Shown here in pieces: positions 1 to 5,029 of a DNA stretch of 6,175 nucleotides. Made by a program: the position numbers and the translations under genes. Origin of the DNA: Sulfurovum sp. (GTDB lineage: Bacteria; Campylobacterota; Campylobacteria; Campylobacterales; Sulfurovaceae); the NCBI GenBank assembly GCA_027038155.1, contig JALVXW010000329.1, positions 1 to 6,175 on the forward strand, read 5' to 3'. The notes below the pieces were generated by a model that did no database searches, was not told the origin of the DNA, and saw nothing but the letters and a program-made list of their open reading frames with translations. The first letter of the stretch is position 1; every line of letters starts with the position of its first letter.

Positions 1-281
1 ACTCCAACAACAGGAGACTCTTGCAGTGTGGGAAAAACCTCTGCAAAAGTACCTTTGTAGAGTTTGCTTCTTTTGGCAAAAGGCTCTAAACGTTTTTTAG
101 AAAATGCCAACGCTTCATCATCTCTGTCTATGCCTATATGGTCTAGGTGCGGATAGTGGGTCAATATCTCCGAACTATGCCCTGCATACCCTAAAGTACA
201 ATCTACAAAATACCCCTTGGAGAGATTGCTAAAACTGTCTAACACTTCATTTAAGAGTACAGGGATATGAGGGATTTTCAC
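1..281 (-). CDS. rsmH: RsmH, 16S rRNA (cytosine-1402-N4)-methyltransferase, N-terminal part (cut by the left edge)
   Basis: About 93 N-terminal residues of a protein usually a little over 300 residues long. RsmH (formerly MraW) is a cytoplasmic SAM-dependent enzyme that methylates N4 of C1402 in 16S rRNA at the ribosomal P site. The translation begins with KIPHIPVLLNEVL, the typical RsmH opening. SAM-binding motif I follows as VDCTLGYAGHS (residues 26-36; usual form DATLGGGGHS), then the acidic-loop motif GIDRDDEAL (about 51-59). The start is a GTG at 281-279. It is chosen because AAAGGA lies 5 nt upstream (287-292, minus strand), the conserved domain begins two residues in, and the frame has no better start before an in-frame stop near 315-317. 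It is divergent from the aldolase-fold gene. In many bacteria rsmH sits in the dcw cluster; here it does not adjoin ftsA. The identification is firm; the catalytic C-terminal half is outside the window. Confidence 0.95.
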   Translation of the reverse strand, partial: MKIPHIPVLLNEVLDSFSNLSKGYFVDCTLGYAGHSSEILTHYPHLDHIGIDRDDEALAFSKKRLEPFAKRSKLYKGTFAEVFPTLQESPVVG

Positions 282-297
282 ACAATTCCTTTGAGAA

Positions 298-325
298 TTT
301 TTAATTTTTAATTTTTAATTTTTAA
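298..325. repeat. Four tandem copies of a 7-bp AT unit (TTTTTAA)
   Basis: Four perfect head-to-tail copies of TTTTTAA lie in the divergent region between rsmH and the aldolase-fold gene, ending 9 bp before the TATAAT at 335-340. On the plus strand the tract covers the place where a -35 element would be. On the minus strand it lies in the presumed rsmH leader. Campylobacterota sigma-70 promoters are known to use periodic AT-rich tracts in place of a conserved -35, so this probably belongs to the promoter. A perfect short tandem repeat could also change copy number by slippage; that is inference. Confidence 0.85.
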
Positions 326-334
326 TTGAACCGT

Positions 335-340
335 TATAAT
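335..340 (+). promoter_or_regulatory. Sigma-70 -10 element (TATAAT) for the aldolase-fold gene
   Basis: A perfect TATAAT sits 30 bp before the ATG at 371. It is preceded by the TTTTTAA repeat tract rather than a -35 hexamer, the usual promoter design in Campylobacterota. Transcription would start near 347 and give a leader of about 24 nt containing AAAGG (358-362) 8 nt before the ATG. This places the possible upstream TTG start at 326 outside the transcript and supports 371 as the true start. The complementary strand reads TATAAC at 333-338, so the same spot could also serve rsmH; that is weaker. Confidence 0.7.
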
Positions 341-370
341 ACCCAAATATTCCTAATAAAGGTTTCTCTT

Positions 371-943
371 ATGGATAAGCATCTTGTCAATGATATTAAG
401 CATATTTCACTTTCACTCTTTAACAAAAACTTTTTTGGGGTCTTTCATGGCTCTATCTCTGCACGTATTTCTGCACATGGGTTTATTATTAACACTAAAG
501 AGACCATTCTTGATGAAGTAACAGAGGCATCTCTTGTCAGACTGGATTGTCATAAACGTGACTATCGTTGGAGTATGGCAAATGCAGATGTACATATACA
601 TGAACACATCTATGAGATGATTCCCAATGCCAAATATATCTCCTATACCATGCCACCCTATGCAACGGCATACTCACTCAAACATGGCAAAGTCTCTCCC
701 AAAGACTATTTTGGGAAAAAGGTATTGGGAGAAGTGATTGTGTATGACCCCAAAAATATAGATGATTGGCTGGAGCGTGCACCCTATGAGATACCACGTT
801 TTTTTCAAGAACACAACACCCACCTGCTTCTTATTAAAGGGTTTGGACTCATCTCATACGACAGAGACATTACAGAGATGGCAAAAAAGATCTCTATTTT
901 AGAAAATTCATGTAGATTATTGGCTCTCTCTGCAAACCTGTAA
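371..943 (+). CDS. Class II aldolase/adducin-fold protein lacking the zinc ligands
   Basis: A 190-residue protein with the class II aldolase/adducin N-terminal fold. Visible landmarks, compared with E. coli FucA from memory: the N-terminal loop FHGSISARI (residues 25-33; usual GNVS-R), NADVHIHEHIYEMIPNAKYI (71-90; usual SSE-hydrophobic-H-AIY), SYTMPPYATA (91-100; usual VHxHSPYATA) and LLIKGFGLISYDRD (153-166; usual LLxxHGL). At the three positions that bind catalytic zinc in active members (H92, H94 and H155 in FucA), this protein has Tyr92, Met94 and about Phe158. The catalytic Glu73 position is Asp73. It is therefore unlikely to be a classical zinc-dependent aldolase, epimerase or dehydratase; a structural, binding or altered catalytic role is possible but unknown. 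It has no signal peptide or membrane segment, so it is probably cytoplasmic. The start is ATG 371, with AAAGG upstream and a TATAAT promoter; an in-frame TTG at 326 lies upstream of the -10. Fold confidence is high; function is unknown. Confidence 0.85.
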   Translation: MDKHLVNDIKHISLSLFNKNFFGVFHGSISARISAHGFIINTKETILDEVTEASLVRLDCHKRDYRWSMANADVHIHEHIYEMIPNAKYISYTMPPYATAYSLKHGKVSPKDYFGKKVLGEVIVYDPKNIDDWLERAPYEIPRFFQEHNTHLLLIKGFGLISYDRDITEMAKKISILENSCRLLALSANL

Positions 944-955
944 ACAGTATTTTTT

Positions 956-964
956 TGTTATACT
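956..964 (+). promoter_or_regulatory. Extended -10 promoter (TGT-TATACT) for the Sel1-repeat gene
   Basis: TGT followed by TATACT forms an extended -10 (hexamer 959-964), preceded by a run of T residues (950-956). Transcription would start near 971, giving a leader of about 24 nt that carries the purine-rich AAGAAGAAG just before the ATG at 995. It suggests the Sel1-repeat gene can be transcribed independently of the gene 51 bp upstream. Readthrough from that gene is also likely, because no good terminator lies between them. Confidence 0.55.
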
Positions 965-994
965 TCATCTTAATGAACCTAACAAAGAAGAAGA

Positions 995-2176
995 ATGAAC
1001 CAAATAAAGAAGCGACTAACCATTATTAAACTTGCCATCTCTATGACTGACATGGAGACGATACAACTTCAGATGCTAAAACTCACACCCATCAAAACAG
1101 ATGTTGCTATCCAAAAGATACTCTCACTCTTGCAAGCAGGAAACTATGCACAGGCACAAGTGCTTATCGCAGAGTATATCGATTTTGCTCCCCAGGAAGT
1201 CGTACAGCGTAGCGACCAGCTTTCACCTAGCAATTCTCTATTTTCAGACATAGAAAAGGAGGTAGAACAGCACACACAAAAAGAGACATCTATCCTCTCA
1301 TCAGAAGAGCAAGCCATCATTGATGAGTTTCAACTTATTATTGACTCAAACCATCAAAACAACCCTGTAGATGTGGTAAAGTATGATACAGAAATAGCCA
1401 TTGATGATTTTGCCCCTCTTAAAAAATTGACAGAATCCAAAGAGGAAGATAGTCCAATTAATTTTGATTCGCTTCTCAATATAGAAGCAAAAGATATATT
1501 AATCACTCCTTCAGATACGGATATGCCAGAGAGAGAGAGTGAACCTAAAGAAGAAGAAGAGACAACAGAACAGAAAGAAGAAGCAAAAGAGGAGAAAAAA
1601 GAAGAGATAGATCCCTCTGTAGAGGATGTATTATCTAGTGAAATATTATATTATGCACCCATACCAGACATAGCCCAAAAATTTGTTGATTTCAAAGAGA
1701 AATATCCTCTGATACAAAAAATAGAGACACAACCCGATAGTGTAAAAAATCTACTAGATACGATTGCCACAGAGGGGTATAGTGAAGAGAGAATAGAGCA
1801 TATTTTAGAAAATATTAAAAATCTTATCCGAGAAAAGCACTATACCGAGGCGGCACAACTTTTGCTTATTTGTGGTGCCACAGAGTCCAAATATGCACGG
1901 TTTTCATTGGCAAGAGAACTCTACAGAGGCTCTCTTTTAAGAAAAGATATTCATGCATCTTTTGATCTTATGCAGGAGCTTGCTATAGACAATTATCCCG
2001 AAGCACTCTGTGATTTGGGTCAGTTTTATGAACATGGTATAGGCACAACTCCCAACCTGAGCAAAGCCAAAGAGCTCTACAAAGAGGCGGCAGATTTAGG
2101 CATCAAGAGAGCCACAAAACACTATAGCAGACTTCATCAAACCAAAAAGAGTCTCTTTAAAAAACTCAAAAAATAA
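995..2176 (+). CDS. Sel1-repeat protein with a long acidic middle region, function unknown
   Basis: A 393-residue protein I cannot assign to a named family. Three parts are visible. Residues about 20-65 are helical and TPR-like (ILSLLQAGNYAQAQVLIAEYI). Residues about 80-215 are acidic and probably disordered, with a very Glu/Lys-rich stretch at 183-206. Residues about 215-393 are helical and contain two Sel1-like repeats: a weaker one (about 297-332, KYARFSLARELYRGSL) and a clear one (about 333-369, EALCDLGQFYEHGIG then AKELYKEAADLG). A third repeat may begin at 370, followed by a basic tail (KKSLFKKLKK). Sel1 repeats are protein-protein interaction scaffolds. There is no signal peptide or transmembrane segment, so it is probably a cytoplasmic adaptor. 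The start at 995 has a weak AAGAAGAAG site; ATG 1043 is in frame but has no ribosome-binding site. It follows the aldolase-fold gene by 51 bp and converges on bioA. It is a real gene by its length, repeat structure and upstream signals. Confidence 0.85.
   Translation: MNQIKKRLTIIKLAISMTDMETIQLQMLKLTPIKTDVAIQKILSLLQAGNYAQAQVLIAEYIDFAPQEVVQRSDQLSPSNSLFSDIEKEVEQHTQKETSILSSEEQAIIDEFQLIIDSNHQNNPVDVVKYDTEIAIDDFAPLKKLTESKEEDSPINFDSLLNIEAKDILITPSDTDMPERESEPKEEEETTEQKEEAKEEKKEEIDPSVEDVLSSEILYYAPIPDIAQKFVDFKEKYPLIQKIETQPDSVKNLLDTIATEGYSEERIEHILENIKNLIREKHYTEAAQLLLICGATESKYARFSLARELYRGSLLRKDIHASFDLMQELAIDNYPEALCDLGQFYEHGIGTTPNLSKAKELYKEAADLGIKRATKHYSRLHQTKKSLFKKLKK
1540..1608 (+). repeat. GAA/AAG-rich low-complexity tract inside the Sel1-repeat gene
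   Basis: A purine-rich tract with repeated GAAGAAGAA-like triplets encodes the Glu/Lys-rich run at about residues 183-206. It is imperfect rather than a clean microsatellite. Because it is built of triplets, length changes would keep the reading frame. It probably encodes a flexible charged linker between the N-terminal part and the Sel1 domain. Confidence 0.6.
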
Positions 2177-2185
2177 AACCCAAAT

Positions 2186-3487
2186 CTAGAGACCTTTTAT
2201 CCCCTCGTATGCCACACTTATCATTGTATCTATCTCTTCATAGGTAATAATATAAGGGGGCATAAAGTAGATAACATTACCCAACGGTCTTAAAAGCACT
2301 CCCTGTTTTAAAGCATAGGTATATACTTTTAGTCCTATACGTTCACTGGCTCGGTACCCCTCTAACTCTATTGCTGCTACCATGCCTTGTTGTCGTACCT
2401 CTTTGACATTTTCTAAGGCATTAAAGCGTTTTAGTTTCTCTTTGATATAGTCAGATTTTTTTCTATTGTCACCCAATACATCACTCTTTTCAAAAATATC
2501 CAATGTTGCCAATGCTGCCACACACGCCAAAGGATTACCTGTATAGGAGTGGGAGTGCAAAAAGGCTTTGTGTTCGTTGTAGTCACAATAAAATGCCTGA
2601 TAGATTTCATCTGTTGTCATTACCACAGAGAGAGGCAGGTACCCTCCTGTTAACCCTTTGGAGAGTGTCATAAAGTCTGGAGATATGTTTGCATGCTCAC
2701 AGGCAAACATACGCCCTGTACGCCCAAACCCTGTCATAATCTCATCTGCAATCAAATGCACATCATACGCTTTGGTTAGGCGTCTTGCTCCTTCCAAATA
2801 GTCAGGATGATACATATGCATACTCCCTGCCCCTTGGATAAGAGGTTCCACAATCAACGCAGCAATCCTGTCTGCATCTGCTTTGAACACTTTTTCCAAA
2901 TCATACAATGCCCTTTGTGCTGCCTCTTGACTCTGGTTGTAAGGTACAGGTACTTGCATGTTTTGGATAAGCAGCTGCTCATAGGTCTCTTTGTAAAGAC
3001 TCACGTCACCCACACTCAATGCCCCTATAGTTTCTCCATGATAGGAGTTTGTCAACGAGAGAAAAACAGGTTTACGCTTTCCTCTGTTTAGGTGATAATG
3101 GTAACTCATCTTAAGTGCTGCCTCAACAGCACTTGAACCATTGTCAACATAAAAAACTTTTTGTAATGCCTGTGGGGCAATGTTGACAAGTTTATGGGCA
3201 AGTTCAATCGCAGGTTTATGGGTAAAGCCTGCGAGCAATACATGCTCCAATGTATCTAACTGCTCTTTCATTTTTTCATTGATATACGGATTGCTATGCC
3301 CAAAAAGATTGACCCACCAAGAGCTTACCGCATCAATATATTTATTCCCATCAAAATCATACAAATAGACCCCTTTTGCTGATGCGACAGGAATAAGCGG
3401 TAACGTTTCATGGTCTTTCATTTGTGTACAAGGATGCCAAATAACCTCTAGGTCTCGTTGCATCATTTCACTGTTTTTGCCTGACAT
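2186..3487 (-). CDS. bioA: BioA, adenosylmethionine-8-amino-7-oxononanoate aminotransferase
   Basis: A 433-residue fold-type I PLP enzyme that converts KAPA to DAPA, with SAM as usual amino donor, in the second-to-last-but-one step of biotin synthesis; cytoplasmic. Family signatures: IWHPCTQM (residues 16-23), SSWWVNLFGHSNP (55-67, with the substrate-site tryptophans), NSYHGET (147-153, Tyr149), LIADEIMTGFGRTG (245-258, PLP-binding Asp248), TLSKGLTGG (274-282, Schiff-base Lys277) and LLRPLGNVIYFMPPYI (398-413, Arg400, equivalent to E. coli Arg391). Length matches the family (E. coli about 429). The one oddity is Cys20 where E. coli BioA has active-site Tyr17. The start ATG at 3487-3485 has AAGAGAG upstream; ATGs at residues 8-9 are alternatives but lack as good a site. 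No other bio gene is in the window. The neighbouring PpiD-like gene is divergent, an order I recall from H. pylori. BioA is favoured over other class III aminotransferases by the WHP and SSWW motifs. Confidence 0.95.
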   Translation of the reverse strand: MSGKNSEMMQRDLEVIWHPCTQMKDHETLPLIPVASAKGVYLYDFDGNKYIDAVSSWWVNLFGHSNPYINEKMKEQLDTLEHVLLAGFTHKPAIELAHKLVNIAPQALQKVFYVDNGSSAVEAALKMSYHYHLNRGKRKPVFLSLTNSYHGETIGALSVGDVSLYKETYEQLLIQNMQVPVPYNQSQEAAQRALYDLEKVFKADADRIAALIVEPLIQGAGSMHMYHPDYLEGARRLTKAYDVHLIADEIMTGFGRTGRMFACEHANISPDFMTLSKGLTGGYLPLSVVMTTDEIYQAFYCDYNEHKAFLHSHSYTGNPLACVAALATLDIFEKSDVLGDNRKKSDYIKEKLKRFNALENVKEVRQQGMVAAIELEGYRASERIGLKVYTYALKQGVLLRPLGNVIYFMPPYIITYEEIDTMISVAYEGIKGL

Positions 3488-3518
3488 GTCAAACTCTCTT
3501 AACTATTATTTAGATAAG

Positions 3519-3524
3519 ATTATA
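3519..3524 (-). promoter_or_regulatory. -10 element (TATAAT) for bioA
   Basis: A perfect TATAAT on the minus strand within the 66-bp gap between bioA and the PpiD-like gene. Transcription would start near 3512, giving a leader of about 24 nt before the bioA ATG. There is no clear -35; an AT-rich stretch lies upstream (complement of about 3525-3535). It overlaps the candidate -10 for the opposite gene. Confidence 0.6.
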
Positions 3525-3526
3525 CA
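3521..3526 (+). promoter_or_regulatory. Candidate -10 element (TATACA) for the PpiD-like gene and ftsA
   Basis: TATACA (TATAAT with one mismatch at the fifth base and one at the sixth) lies 27 bp before the ATG at 3554; TAAGAT at 3515-3520 is an alternative. Transcription would start near 3533, just before the GAAGG at 3539-3543. It overlaps the bioA -10 by four bases, so the two genes may share or compete for RNA polymerase. Because ftsA overlaps the PpiD-like gene, this would also be a promoter for ftsA. Confidence 0.45.
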
Positions 3527-3553
3527 AATTTTTCGATAGAAGGCAGATGAAGT

Positions 3554-5029
3554 ATGATTAGTTGGATGCAAAAACACAATAAATATCTGGTATGGACTAT
3601 ATGGGTAGCGACCATCGCTTTTATAGGTGCGGGGTTTGTAGGCTGGGGGAGCTATAATCTTAGTGGCAAAGCCGGAAGCATAGCAAAAGTGGGTGATATA
3701 GAGATTCCCCAAAATAAACTCAATCTGGTTTACAGTAACATTTACGACCAATACAACAGAGCTATGGGTGGTAAACTTGATGAGAAAAAAGCAAAAGAGA
3801 TGGGGCTTATTCAACAAGCTTTTGCAAGACTTGAAACACAGGCTAAGATTCTTAACTTTGCCAAAGATGCAGGCATTGTTGTCTCAGACAAAGAGGTAGC
3901 ACAAAAGATAGCCACAATTCCAGTTTTTCAAAAAGATGGGAAATTTGACAAAACACTCTACAAAGAGTACCTCAATGCACAACATATAAATATAAAGCTT
4001 TTTGAGTCAACCATTAAAGATGAACTGACTATTCAAAAGACATTGGCTCTACTTGATGTAGAGGCTTTACCTTTTGAGATAGAAACAATCGGTGCAGCGA
4101 TGAATGTAAGCGACAAACTAGCCTACAAAGTCTTGACAACCAACGATGTAACCATCTCCACAGATGAAAGTAAACTCAAAGCTTTTTGGGAGAACCAAAA
4201 GAGTCGCTATATGACAAACAGACTCTTTGACCTCTCTATTGTATGGACAGACAGCAAAGAGCTCAATGCAACAGAAGATGAACTCAAAACATACTACGAA
4301 GCAAACAGTTACAACTTTACAGATGCACAAGGAAAACAACTAAGTTTTGCAGAAGCAAAAGAGGCAGTAAGTAAAGCATTCAAACTCAAAAAGACAAAAA
4401 AAGCTGCACAAAAAGCCTATATCGCCTTTAAAAAAGGAACTCTCTTGCCGACAGAAAAAGTAACGCTTCCTGTGGGAGATACAATATTAACCAATGAAAT
4501 CTGGACCGCACTACAAGCAAAGAGTGTGGGAGATATTGTAAAACCTAAGATTATAGATAGCAGATATGCAACCATTAAGATTGACAACATTACAGAACCC
4601 AGAGAAAAAAGCTTTAAAGAGGCTAAAGACGCGGTGCTTTCAGACTATACACTTCAGGCAAAAAGAGAAGCCCTTTCAAAATTGGCGGAGAACACAGTAA
4701 AAACATTTGATGTCAAAAATGCAATTGTCACAGATTTTGTCAAATTGGATAAAAATGTTCAACTCAAAGCACTAAATACTCAAGAAAGTGTACAATTTTT
4801 ACAAAAACTCTTTACATCTTCTAAAGAAAAAGGTATCATAAGCTTGTCGGATAAAATTGTCGTCTATACTATTTTGGAACAAAAAATCTCTTCTATTGAT
4901 GAAAATCAAACAGAAAATGTAAAACAGACTGTCAATAGATTGAAACAAAATACTTTTGAATCAAACTTGATACAATTACTAGACAAAAAATATCCAACCC
5001 AAACTTATGTAAAAGGACTTACCCATTGA
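3554..5029 (+). CDS. PpiD/SurA-N-type membrane-anchored periplasmic chaperone, no recognisable PPIase domain
   Basis: A 491-residue protein with a short cytoplasmic N-terminus (MISWMQKHNK), one membrane segment (about residues 11-33, LVWTIWVATIAFIGAGFVGW) and a large periplasmic part, the PpiD topology. Residues about 43-175 match the SurA_N-type chaperone domain (AKVGDIEIPQNKLN; GLIQQAFARLETQAKIL; VFQKDGKFDKTLYKEYL). Residues about 200-255 and 340-385 resemble the segments that flank the parvulin domain in PpiD (ATEDELKTYYEAN and EPREKSFKEAKDAV). Between them I see no parvulin signatures such as the HIL strand or the GG-LG loop, and the protein is shorter than E. coli PpiD (about 620). It is therefore probably a holdase-type chaperone for newly exported proteins rather than an active prolyl isomerase. 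Homologues upstream of ftsA are, from memory, standard in Campylobacterota and often annotated as peptidylprolyl isomerase. The ATG has GAAGG 10 nt upstream; the MISWMQ opening fits homologues. Its TGA overlaps the ftsA start. Confidence 0.85.
   Translation: MISWMQKHNKYLVWTIWVATIAFIGAGFVGWGSYNLSGKAGSIAKVGDIEIPQNKLNLVYSNIYDQYNRAMGGKLDEKKAKEMGLIQQAFARLETQAKILNFAKDAGIVVSDKEVAQKIATIPVFQKDGKFDKTLYKEYLNAQHINIKLFESTIKDELTIQKTLALLDVEALPFEIETIGAAMNVSDKLAYKVLTTNDVTISTDESKLKAFWENQKSRYMTNRLFDLSIVWTDSKELNATEDELKTYYEANSYNFTDAQGKQLSFAEAKEAVSKAFKLKKTKKAAQKAYIAFKKGTLLPTEKVTLPVGDTILTNEIWTALQAKSVGDIVKPKIIDSRYATIKIDNITEPREKSFKEAKDAVLSDYTLQAKREALSKLAENTVKTFDVKNAIVTDFVKLDKNVQLKALNTQESVQFLQKLFTSSKEKGIISLSDKIVVYTILEQKISSIDENQTENVKQTVNRLKQNTFESNLIQLLDKKYPTQTYVKGLTH
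5011..5029 (+). promoter_or_regulatory. ftsA ribosome-binding site and TTGA stop/start overlap
   Basis: AAAAGGA (5011-5017) lies within the last codons of the PpiD-like gene, 8 nt before the TTG at 5026-5028. That TTG shares bases with the upstream TGA stop (5027-5029), a four-base TTGA junction typical of translational coupling. This site decides the ftsA start: the conserved FtsA sequence begins within a few residues, and no ATG or GTG is available in frame nearby. Confidence 0.8.

Noticed and set aside
326..370. Upstream TTG start that would lengthen the aldolase-fold protein by 15 residues
   Set aside because: It lies upstream of the TATAAT at 335-340, has no ribosome-binding site, and the added residues do not extend the conserved fold.
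413..607. Minus-strand open frame inside the aldolase-fold gene
   Set aside because: It is fully opposite a conserved coding region, with a Cys/Met/Ile-rich unnatural composition and no family resemblance.
938..956. Possible intrinsic terminator after the aldolase-fold gene (CTG-TAAA-CAG followed by T residues)
   Set aside because: The stem is only three base pairs and AT-rich; the T run fits better as the upstream part of the extended -10 promoter at 956-964.
2144..2200. Bidirectional terminator between the convergent Sel1-repeat gene and bioA
   Set aside because: The AAAGAG-T-CTCTTT palindrome (2146-2158) has a one-base centre and lies inside the coding sequence, and no GC-rich stem with a T tract follows on either strand.
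2807..3368. Plus-strand open frames opposite bioA (2807-3091 and 3180-3368)
   Set aside because: They are complementary to conserved BioA motifs and have no ribosome-binding site or protein-like composition.
3506..4339. Minus-strand open frames opposite the PpiD-like gene (3506-3817 and 4118-4339)
   Set aside because: Shadow frames of a real gene; the Cys/Phe-rich composition is typical of reverse-complemented Lys/Glu-rich coding sequence.
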